A stretch of 28,404 nt of DNA, taken from assembly GCA_047974135.1 (NCBI GenBank), contig JBKECC010000150.1:1-28404 (forward strand), in the 5' to 3' direction. The notes beneath the pieces were generated by a model, which was given only the letters and a program-made list of their open reading frames with translations, made no database searches and was not told where the DNA came from. Position 1 is the first letter of the stretch; the number at the start of each line of letters is the position of its first letter. Positions 8,867 through 15,227 of this stretch are shown here, piece after piece. Origin of the DNA: JAIRQK01 sp047974135 (GTDB lineage Bacteria; Campylobacterota; Campylobacteria; Campylobacterales; Campylobacteraceae). Position numbers and translations under genes: made by a program.

Positions 8867-8881
8867 GCAACAGGCTGTTGC
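8867..8881. promoter_or_regulatory. 15-bp palindrome (operator or leader stem)
   Basis: GCAACAG and CTGTTGC are perfect 7-base inverted arms around a single central G. The site lies between the likely -10 box and the start codon. It is notably GC-richer than the surrounding AT-rich DNA, which argues against chance. It could be a repressor operator near +11 to +25 or a short RNA stem. I see no recognisable SAM riboswitch in this leader. Confidence 0.4.
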
Positions 8882-8909
8882 ATTTCAAAAAAACATGGAG
8901 TATCAATAC

Positions 8910-10034
8910 ATGAGTTGCTACAAAAAAGCTCAAGAATTCGCTCAAAGAGTGATTCAAAACAGAGCAGCAGATATAGATCAAAAAGCGGCTTTCCCAGAAG
9001 ATATTTTTAATCAGATAGGTAACGAGGGATTTTTATCACTTTTAATCCCAAAACAACATGGTGGACAAGGGCAACAATTAACCCAACATGTAGAAGTTTG
9101 TATGGCGCTTGCAGAGAGTTCAGCAACAGTTGCACTATGCTATATGATGCATAATGTTGCTTTAAATTGCGTATCTAAACATGGAAGTGAAAAGTTAAAA
9201 GAGAAAATCTTTGAAGATGTTGTTAAAAATAAAAAATTTTTAGCATTGGCTTATAGCGAACTTGGCACGGGCACACATTTTTATATACCAGAAATAAAAG
9301 CAGTTTATGATGAAAAAGGCGTTAGTTTAACTGGAATAAAAAGTATGGTAACATCTGCAAAGTTTGCATCATATTATCTTGTTCTATCTGGTGCAAAACA
9401 AGATGGTAAATTGAACAATTGGGCGGTTCCTCTTAACACAAAAGGAGTTGAATTTTTAACTTCAAATTGGAATGGACTTGGAATGAGAGCAAATGTATCT
9501 TGTCCTATGAAGCTTGAAAATGCCCATATTGATGAATTGTACAGAATTGGTCAAGATGGAGATGGGCAAGAGCAAGTATTTACAACGGTTTCATCATTCT
9601 TCCTTTCAGGATTAGCGGCAGTTTATAGCGGACTAAGTACCAATATTTGCAACGAAGCACTAAAACACGCGACTTCAAGAAAATATCCAAGTGGTCCATC
9701 ATTGTCTCAAATAGAAACCGTACAAATTCACCTCTCAAACATTTATACAAAGACTACTGCTTCAAGAACTATGGCATTAAATGCTGCAAGTAGTTACGAC
9801 AATAAAGAAGAAGATGCAGAAGCAAAGATAATAACAGCAAGAATACTCGCTTCAGAATCTGTTATAGAGATTGCAACTATCGCCATGAGAGTTGGTGGTG
9901 GAAAAACTTACAATAAACAAAACTCTATAGAGAGACTTTTAAGAGATGCTTACGCAGGACAAATAATGGCACCAAGTGTTGATGTACTAAAAGTTTGGCT
10001 TGGAAAAGCACTAACAGGTCAGCAAATACCGTAA
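8910..10034 (+). CDS. Acyl-CoA dehydrogenase-fold flavoprotein, likely oxidase/monooxygenase-type
   Basis: This protein of about 374 residues has the acyl-CoA dehydrogenase layout: N-terminal helical domain with FPEDIFNQIGNEGFLSLLIP and GGQG, a middle beta domain (LAYSELGTG where classical enzymes have TEPGAGSD, then LTGIKSMVTSAKFASYYLVL), and a C-terminal helical bundle ending in RLLRDAYAGQIMAP. Aligned by eye, the classical catalytic Glu of the YEGT motif is replaced in YAGQ. This fits members such as SfnB/DszC-type flavin monooxygenases better than a true dehydrogenase. I chose ATG 8910, preceded by GGAG at 8897-8900; an in-frame ATG at 8895 has no ribosome-binding site. It is the first of four cassette genes. 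Its substrate is unknown. Confidence 0.75.
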   Translation: MSCYKKAQEFAQRVIQNRAADIDQKAAFPEDIFNQIGNEGFLSLLIPKQHGGQGQQLTQHVEVCMALAESSATVALCYMMHNVALNCVSKHGSEKLKEKIFEDVVKNKKFLALAYSELGTGTHFYIPEIKAVYDEKGVSLTGIKSMVTSAKFASYYLVLSGAKQDGKLNNWAVPLNTKGVEFLTSNWNGLGMRANVSCPMKLENAHIDELYRIGQDGDGQEQVFTTVSSFFLSGLAAVYSGLSTNICNEALKHATSRKYPSGPSLSQIETVQIHLSNIYTKTTASRTMALNAASSYDNKEEDAEAKIITARILASESVIEIATIAMRVGGGKTYNKQNSIERLLRDAYAGQIMAPSVDVLKVWLGKALTGQQIP

Positions 10035-10051
10035 ATATAAAGGAAGATATA

Positions 10052-10861
10052 ATGAGCAATTTAAAAGTTGGAGCGGTTGTTTATGACCCTAAAGTTACAG
10101 TAGTTTGGAAAATAATTGCAAATTTCTTTAGAGAAAATGGTTTTAATATAGATTGCGTATTTTTTAAAGATTACAAAATGCAAGTTGATGCTTTTATGGA
10201 AAATAAAATCGATATAGCTTGGAATTCACCTCTTGCATGGGTAGATACCTTTATAAGAACAGATGGAAGATGCAAAAAAAGTGCGATGAGAGACACAGAT
10301 ATAGACAGAGAAACACTGTTTTTGGCAAAAGTTGATAGTAAAATCTCTTCATTATCAGACTTTAAAAATAAGAAAATAGGTTTTGGTGCTATAGATTCTC
10401 CACAAGCAAGACTCATCCCAGTAAATTATTTAGCAAATAATGGACTTTTTAGTGGCAATGATTATAAAGAGATAATTTTTAATGTTGGTTTTGGCTTACA
10501 TGGTGACCATGTTGGCGGCGAACTTGATGCATTAAAAGCTTTAAAAGATGATTTTGTTGATGTTAGCGTTTGTTTGGATTTAAACTATAAAGCATGGGTT
10601 GAAAATGGAACAATCGATGAAAAACAGATAATTCAAATCGCAAAAACACCAAAATTTGACCATTGTATTTTTACTTTGCAAGAAGATATAGATCCAAAAG
10701 TGTTAGAAAATTGGGAAAAGATACTCTTTAAGATGGATTATAACAACAAAAACCATAAAGAGATGATGGATATGGAAGGTTTGAAAAAGTGGGTAAAAGG
10801 AAGAACCTCTGGCTTTGAACAACTTCATGAAGCTGTAAAACTATTAAATTTTTTCAATTAA
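10052..10861 (+). CDS. PhnD-like binding-protein fold, apparently cytoplasmic
   Basis: This protein of about 269 residues has the PhnD/phosphonate-binding-protein pattern: LKVGAVVYDPKVTVVWK at the start, then MQVDAFMENKIDIAWNSP, SLSDFKNKKIGFGAIDSPQA, and GGELDALKALKDDFVDVSV. The best start is ATG 10052 with AGGAAG at 10041-10046; this gives no signal peptide or lipobox. No permease or ATPase gene is nearby. It may therefore work in the cytoplasm as a ligand-binding or catalytic protein; binding-protein folds used as enzymes have precedent in MqnA/MqnD and yeast THI5. It lies between the flavoprotein and methionine synthase-like genes, 17 bp after the former and 3 bp before the latter. The ligand is unknown. 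Confidence 0.7.
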   Translation: MSNLKVGAVVYDPKVTVVWKIIANFFRENGFNIDCVFFKDYKMQVDAFMENKIDIAWNSPLAWVDTFIRTDGRCKKSAMRDTDIDRETLFLAKVDSKISSLSDFKNKKIGFGAIDSPQARLIPVNYLANNGLFSGNDYKEIIFNVGFGLHGDHVGGELDALKALKDDFVDVSVCLDLNYKAWVENGTIDEKQIIQIAKTPKFDHCIFTLQEDIDPKVLENWEKILFKMDYNNKNHKEMMDMEGLKKWVKGRTSGFEQLHEAVKLLNFFN

Positions 10862-10864
10862 CAA

Positions 10865-12034
10865 ATGATAGAAAATTTACCAAAATTTCCAACAAGTCTA
10901 ATGGGTAGTTGGCCAAGAAGTAGTGATATATTAAGCTTAATTCATAAAAATGAAGATAGCGATGAATTTGCCAAAAAAATCGAACTAAAAACAAAAGAGA
11001 TTGTAAAAATTCAAGAAGATAATGGCATAGATATCATAACAAGCGGAGAACTTTCAAGGGATAATTATTGCTCTTTTGTTGCAAATAAAATCATAGGTGC
11101 AAGATTGATGCCAATGAGCGATATGCTTGATTATATTGATGACAAAGAAGCATTTGAAGAGATATTAAAAAAGCTTGATGCTCCTTTGTTTAGCATAAGA
11201 AATGCGATTTGCTCATCTAAGTTGAAGTTTGATAAAAACTTAGCTTTAAATGAGTTGCTTCTTTTGAAAAAATTTACAAAAAAGCCTATAAAAATCACAC
11301 TTCCAGGAGCGTATCTGTTAACAAGGTCTATGTGGCTTGCAAATTTATCTAAAAATGCATATAAAAATAAAGAAGAGCTCGGTAAAGATGTTTTAAAGAT
11401 ATTAAAGCAAGAGGTAGATGCTTTGGTATTAAACGGCGTATTTATGATACAACTTGATGAACCAGTTTTAACCGAAGTGGTTTTCACAAAAGGCAAACCA
11501 AGAAGTTTTATGTGCGCAGCACTCTCTGAGAGAAAAGATCCAAAAGAAGAGTTAGACTTTGCAAAATCTCTAATACAAGAGATAGTTAAATACATAAACG
11601 ACAAGGGCGTAATTTCATCTTTACATGTATGTAGGGGAAATTGGAGTAGTGATGAAGAGACGCTACTAAGTGGACCATATACGCCGCTAATCGATATCTT
11701 GGAAAACTCATTTGCAAAGGTTTTAAGCTTAGAGTTTTCAACTCCAAGGGCAGGAGAGATTAGTTCTTTGTTTAAAGATAACTCTCTCTCAAAAAACATC
11801 ATACTCGGACTTGGCGTCATTAATCCAAGAATAGCTTATGTAGAAAAGATAGACGATATAGTAAAAAGATGTGAAGAGGCTATGAAATATGTGCCTACTG
11901 ATAGACTTTGGCTAAATCCAGATTGTGGATTTTCAACTTTTTCAAATAGACCAGTAAATAGCGAAGATATCATCGTAAAAAAACTACAATCACTATATAA
12001 AAGTGCAGAAGTTTTAAGAAAAAGATATGCATAA
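10865..12034 (+). CDS. Core (folate-domain-free) MetE-type methionine synthase
   Basis: This 389-residue protein corresponds to the catalytic C-terminal barrel of cobalamin-independent methionine synthase; the N-terminal half of the roughly 750-residue classical MetE is absent. Family features in order are LMGSWPRS near residue 12, SGELSRDNY near 59, LPGAYLLTRSMW, MIQLDEPVL, the zinc ligands His254 and Cys256 in HVCRGNW, the Glu in LEFSTPRAG, and the final Cys in NPDCGFSTF. With all zinc ligands present it should activate homocysteine or another thiol. Known core synthases take methyl groups from methylcobalamin/corrinoid proteins (MesA, MesB) or, for MesD, need a DUF1852 partner and oxygen. 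No corrinoid protein or DUF1852 gene is here, so the donor is unknown. It overlaps the OsmC-like gene by 8 bp. Confidence 0.82.
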   Translation: MIENLPKFPTSLMGSWPRSSDILSLIHKNEDSDEFAKKIELKTKEIVKIQEDNGIDIITSGELSRDNYCSFVANKIIGARLMPMSDMLDYIDDKEAFEEILKKLDAPLFSIRNAICSSKLKFDKNLALNELLLLKKFTKKPIKITLPGAYLLTRSMWLANLSKNAYKNKEELGKDVLKILKQEVDALVLNGVFMIQLDEPVLTEVVFTKGKPRSFMCAALSERKDPKEELDFAKSLIQEIVKYINDKGVISSLHVCRGNWSSDEETLLSGPYTPLIDILENSFAKVLSLEFSTPRAGEISSLFKDNSLSKNIILGLGVINPRIAYVEKIDDIVKRCEEAMKYVPTDRLWLNPDCGFSTFSNRPVNSEDIIVKKLQSLYKSAEVLRKRYA

Positions 12035-12503
12035 TTTAGTTTTAGAGCAAAAAGAGTATCCGTATAATTTTAGGGCATTTTTATCAAAAGAAAATAGTGT
12101 AAAACTTTATACAAGAAATCAAAGTTTAGAGCTTAAGGATGAGGCAACTTTCGATACTCAAGATGAAAATTTATCCAGCATCGAGCTTTTTGTTTTTTCA
12201 TTTATCAGTAGTTACATTTTTTGCATTAAAAGAGAAGCAAAAAAACAAAATATCACATTAGAAAATGTAGAGATTAGCTTTACATGTAAAGTACAAAATC
12301 CGTTAACTTTATTGGAAGTAGTTGGATATGAGGAAGATGCTTTTATTAAATCGATTTTTATAAAAGTCTATATTTATAGTGAAGATGCAGCAAAAAAAGT
12401 TGAAGTTTTATGCGAAAAAGCTCTTAAAAATTCACTTATTTATAAACTCATCGACAAAGAAGTAAAAATAGTCATTGATTATAGGATAGTTGGTGGAAAT
12501 TAA
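12027..12503 (+). CDS. OsmC-fold protein lacking the CP redox motif
   Basis: This 158-residue protein has the OsmC/Ohr layout: an N-terminal beta region, LSSIELFVFSFISSYIF beginning the central helix, KREAKKQNITLENVEISFTC, a strand pair (FIKSIFIKVYIYSE) and a final helix AKKVEVLCEKALKNSLIYKL. Classical members carry a Cys in the central helix and a second in a CP motif before the last strand. Here the CP position appears to read NS, and Cys66 and Cys129 do not fit the usual redox positions. It may act in binding or sulfur handling instead of as a peroxidase. It starts inside the MetE-like gene, so the two are coupled. The family call is moderate because it rests on pattern only. Confidence 0.65.
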   Translation: MHNLVLEQKEYPYNFRAFLSKENSVKLYTRNQSLELKDEATFDTQDENLSSIELFVFSFISSYIFCIKREAKKQNITLENVEISFTCKVQNPLTLLEVVGYEEDAFIKSIFIKVYIYSEDAAKKVEVLCEKALKNSLIYKLIDKEVKIVIDYRIVGGN

Positions 12504-12513
12504 AGTAAGAGTT

Positions 12514-12542
12514 AGGATTAGCTTTTTGCTAATCCTTTCGTC
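12514..12542. terminator. Strong hairpin terminator after the MetE cassette
   Basis: AGGATTAGC (12514-12522) and GCTAATCCT (12528-12536) form a perfect 9-bp stem around a T5 loop, followed by a T-rich stretch. It ends the four-gene + strand cassette. Because the - strand pseudogene ends nearby at 12548, the hairpin may serve both directions. Confidence 0.8.
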
Positions 12543-12547
12543 TGTTT

Positions 12548-12772
12548 TTATTCTTTGTTTTCTTCGATTCTTTCTGAGTTTTTCTTGATATTCTCTTTGT
12601 TTTTCTAAATCAAAGAGCGATTTTCTTTAATCTTTTCAGCATTTTTATTTATGTTTTCTTTATTTGCTTCGATTTTTTGAGTTAAAGTTTCAACTTTTTT
12701 CTCATATCTCATAAAGATGAACAAGACAAATAAGATGAGCATTAGCACGATGATAAAAAAAAGCCATTCCAT
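12548..12772 (-). pseudogene. Membrane-anchored heptad-repeat protein, interrupted by amber codon
   Basis: Read on the minus strand, this 75-codon frame begins MEWLFFIIVLMLILF and continues with a heptad-repeat region. It clearly parallels the intact neighbour at 12851-13087 (both start MEW, then a transmembrane segment, RYEK/KYEK, IEANK and KENR/AENR). A TAG at 12605-12607 stops it after 55 residues; beyond it the same frame continues for 18 codons with matching repeats (KNKENIKKNSERIEENKE) before TAA. A good ribosome-binding site AAGGAG precedes the ATG. Loss of one base from GAG or CAG would explain the stop. It could also still make a functional 55-residue peptide. Confidence 0.7.
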
Positions 12773-12850
12773 TTTAGTTTTCTCCTTTGCGACTTAAATT
12801 TGGAAGCGTATATTACTATATTTTTTGAAAATTAGTATTGCAAAAACGTA

Positions 12851-13087
12851 TTAATCTTTTAATTTTGCAATGATATCTTGATTTAAATCGAGCCTTTTTC
12901 TATTTGCATCGATTTTCCCTTGGTTCTCTTCAATCAAAGTACGGTTTTCTGCGATGTTTTTTCTATTTTTTTCAATCGCATCTTTGTTTGCCTCTATAAG
13001 TTTATTTAGAGCATCTATCCTCTTTTCATACTTTATAAAAAGAAAACATATAACAAAAATCAAAACAGCTATTATTGCCCACTCCAT
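12851..13087 (-). CDS. Small membrane-anchored N@d coiled-coil protein
   Basis: This 78-residue protein has an N-terminal transmembrane helix (about residues 3-20) and then seven heptads from residue 30 on of the form x-I-x-x-N-x-x (for example AIEKNRK, NIAENRT, LIEENQG, KIDANRK). Isoleucine or leucine at one core position and asparagine at the other recall the N@d layers of trimeric coiled coils in adhesin stalks. The coil is highly charged and should point into periplasm or cytoplasm from a single anchor. AAGGAA precedes the ATG. An interrupted paralogue lies immediately downstream on the same strand, indicating tandem duplication. The function is unknown to me. Confidence 0.7.
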   Translation of the reverse strand: MEWAIIAVLIFVICFLFIKYEKRIDALNKLIEANKDAIEKNRKNIAENRTLIEENQGKIDANRKRLDLNQDIIAKLKD

Positions 13088-13220
13088 TAAAAATTCCTTT
13101 TTTTAAAAATAGTTCCCTAATTTTACAAGTAAATAACTTTATTTTAGTAAATATTTTCAAAAACGACTAAAAGATAAAGTTACATGTAAAGATTTTACAC
13201 TCTATCTTTAATATCAATGG

Positions 13221-14042
13221 TTAATTTTTTACAGGCTCTGATGACTTTTTGCTATGTGTAAATACTTTGATGGCTGAAATCATCAATATAACACCTAAAA
13301 TCCACACAAGCCATTCTGAATTTACGTATTTTAGACTATACGCACCAAACAGTGAACCAGCCAATGAGCCTAAAATCATATAAACCATAAACTGTTTATG
13401 GCGAAGCATTTCAGTAAAAGCTCTGTCTTTTGAGTAGCGGAAAAATGCAACTAACATGGTAGGCAAAGAGATGTAAAGTGACAAAGTTCCTGCAACCTTC
13501 ATATCAAAACCATAAAGCAGCATCAAAGTTGGTATCAAAAACTCTCCTCCAGCAACACCCAAAACTGCTGCGATGACACCTATGATAATCCCAGCAATCA
13601 AACCAGCCAAATACAAGCTAACTCCACTAAGCGCTGCATTATGATAAAGCCCAACATTAAACACGTGAGAGGATATCATGCTAATTGAGAGAATTATCAA
13701 GATAAAAGCGATGAGTTTATTTAGGGAGTGTTCTTTTAGTAAACATGCGTAGTGAGCACCAAGCCAAGCACCTATCATAGAGCCAAAGAGTAAAACTATA
13801 ACCGTACTAAAATTTGTATAAATATCCATATATCCCATATAAAACGTGCGAAAGGAGAGTGAAAAAAAGACTGTAAAAAGTGATGTAAGTTTGTTTATCA
13901 TAACAGCAAGTAGTGTACCAAATCCAAAATATCCAACAAGTAATGGTAAGCGAAATTCTGCACCGCCTAGTCCTATCAAGCCTCCAAGAGTTGAGACGCA
14001 AAATCCGCCTAAAAAAGATTTTTTTGGTGTTCTTGTATTCAT
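13221..14042 (-). CDS. TauE/SafE (TSUP) family membrane transporter
   Basis: This 273-residue integral membrane protein has about eight hydrophobic segments in two related halves. The first half begins GGLIGLGGAEFRLPLL and the second contains AAVLGVAGGEFLIPTLML; these paired glycine-rich motifs are diagnostic of the TSUP family (sulfite, taurine-derived and other organosulfur anion export or uptake). The C-terminus ends in a short basic tail. AAGGAA lies four bases before the ATG. A full TTTACATGTAAA sits 20-31 bp upstream and a 14-bp palindrome about 65 bp upstream. Transport direction and substrate cannot be read. Confidence 0.85.
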   Translation of the reverse strand: MNTRTPKKSFLGGFCVSTLGGLIGLGGAEFRLPLLVGYFGFGTLLAVMINKLTSLFTVFFSLSFRTFYMGYMDIYTNFSTVIVLLFGSMIGAWLGAHYACLLKEHSLNKLIAFILIILSISMISSHVFNVGLYHNAALSGVSLYLAGLIAGIIIGVIAAVLGVAGGEFLIPTLMLLYGFDMKVAGTLSLYISLPTMLVAFFRYSKDRAFTEMLRHKQFMVYMILGSLAGSLFGAYSLKYVNSEWLVWILGVILMISAIKVFTHSKKSSEPVKN

Positions 14043-14431
14043 TGTATTCCTTCAAATGTGTTTTACATGTAAATAGCTTAAATTTGTAAAACATCTTTTA
14101 TTTCATTTACAATTGTAAAATTTTGCGAAGTATAACAACTGAAACTTAAAGCAAAAAATGTTCATTTTTAGAAGATTTTAACATGTAAAATTTGCATATT
14201 TTTACAGTCGAATTACTGGGTAAATAGCGAATTTATAGGATTAATATGCTTTCTTAGTATATTAATTTTGTTTTGAATTTTGAAGTTTTAAATTGATATA
14301 AAATATCATAAATAATATGATTAAATAGAATATTATAAAATTAAAAATTAGAAAATATTTTTAATATTTAATTTATAAAACTATTTTTGATTGAAATTTT
14401 TGTGAAAGATTTAGGATTTTTAAAATGGTAG
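14043..14431. other. AT-rich intergenic region with palindromes
   Basis: This stretch of about 390 bp lies upstream of the TSUP gene and downstream of the yaaA gene (both minus). No frame or RNA gene is supported. It contains TTTACATGTAAA at 14062-14073, TTTACAATTGTAAA at 14106-14119, a further ACATGT at 14181-14186, and an AT-only inverted repeat TTAATAT/ATATTAA at 14241-14247 and 14259-14265. It probably holds the TSUP promoter; I could not fix a -10 box. Confidence 0.5.
14106..14119. promoter_or_regulatory. 14-bp palindrome upstream of TSUP gene
   Basis: TTTACAATTGTAAA is a perfect palindrome. It equals the window-wide TTTACATGTAAA with two extra central bases, so it may be an unrelated regulator site or a divergent copy. 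Its position 64-77 bp before the TSUP start suits an operator. Confidence 0.3.
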
Positions 14432-15163
14432 CTAGCTGATACTATAAATAATCTCGGTTTTGTTTTTCTGCTTTTTAATCTCTTTGATTTGAAGATTTTC
14501 TATCTTCATGCTCATGAACTCTTCTTCGTTTTGGATGTTTGACTTTGCTATAGATTTTAAAACAATGCCTCTATATGCTTTAGCCCAATGGCTTACAACT
14601 TTGTTGTCTTTTAAAAATTTCAAAGTTACATAGGGCTTGGTTATTTTATAAAATTTTTCATAAAATCCAGCACGTAAATCAACCACAAACTCATCTTTTA
14701 AAAACTCATCAACCACTTCTTTAAACTCTTTTTGGTAGAAATCTTCAGGCTTAAAACCATCCAAACTTTCTCCCTGCTTTAATTTATAGCTTGGTAAGTT
14801 ATCGCCCAAAAGCAGAGGTCCAAAAAGATTTGAAAATATAAGTACATTTTTGTCTATAAAATTTTGCTCATTTTTGTTTAAACTCTTATAATCAAGATAA
14901 TCATACGCAACGCCAGTGTATCTTAAAACTGCTTTTTGCAATGGTTCCTTTGAGAGTGAGATAGGATTTAAGCCTTTTGTATCTTTTAATCCAGTTAATT
15001 TTTGTATAGCCTTCTCGTCATTGCTTTCAAGTATTTTGTTATACAAATCTATGCAAATTTTTCGTTTTTCAAAAAGTTCTGGTTGCCAAAGATTTGATTT
15101 TAAATCATCTGTTTTTGAGTTTTCAGGCGATTTACTTTCACTTGGAGAGAAGAGTATTTTCAC
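14432..15163 (-). CDS. yaaA: YaaA (DUF328) peroxide stress resistance protein
   Basis: This 243-residue protein matches the YaaA family: N-terminal MKILFSPSESK, the central stretch YTGVAYDYLDYKSL (family form Y-x-G-x-x-Y-x-x-L), LIFSNLFGPLLLGDNLPSYKL, and a C-terminal SHWAKAYRGIVLK corresponding to the conserved K-x-x-RG element. In E. coli YaaA limits intracellular iron and oxidative DNA damage; the biochemical activity reported for the family is DNA binding. It starts at GTG with a weak AAAGGC upstream. It lies 64 bp downstream of the acyltransferase gene, with two TTTACATGTAAA copies in the gap. Confidence 0.88.
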   Translation of the reverse strand: MKILFSPSESKSPENSKTDDLKSNLWQPELFEKRKICIDLYNKILESNDEKAIQKLTGLKDTKGLNPISLSKEPLQKAVLRYTGVAYDYLDYKSLNKNEQNFIDKNVLIFSNLFGPLLLGDNLPSYKLKQGESLDGFKPEDFYQKEFKEVVDEFLKDEFVVDLRAGFYEKFYKITKPYVTLKFLKDNKVVSHWAKAYRGIVLKSIAKSNIQNEEEFMSMKIENLQIKEIKKQKNKTEIIYSIS

Positions 15164-15172
15164 GCTTTTGCC

Positions 15173-15223
15173 TTTACATGTAAATAAAATGAATATAATA
15201 TATAAAAATTCTTTACATGTAAA
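15173..15223. repeat. Two full TTTACATGTAAA copies between olsF and yaaA
   Basis: Perfect 12-mers lie at 15173-15184 and 15212-15223, separated by 27 AT-rich bases. They could fold against each other as one long stem or stand alone. The copy at 15173 is 10 bp upstream of the yaaA GTG start on the minus strand, so it may affect translation of yaaA. Confidence 0.7.
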
Positions 15224-15227
15224 GTAT

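Noticed and set aside
9995..10051. Longer start of the PhnD-like protein
   Set aside because: It would overlap the flavoprotein gene, adds residues unlike a signal peptide, and lacks a ribosome-binding site, whereas 10052 has one.
11131..11820. 229-codon open frame on the minus strand
   Set aside because: It lies wholly antisense to the well-supported core MetE gene, has no ribosome-binding site or recognisable family, and its serine/phenylalanine-rich composition is what an antisense frame of lysine-rich coding DNA produces.
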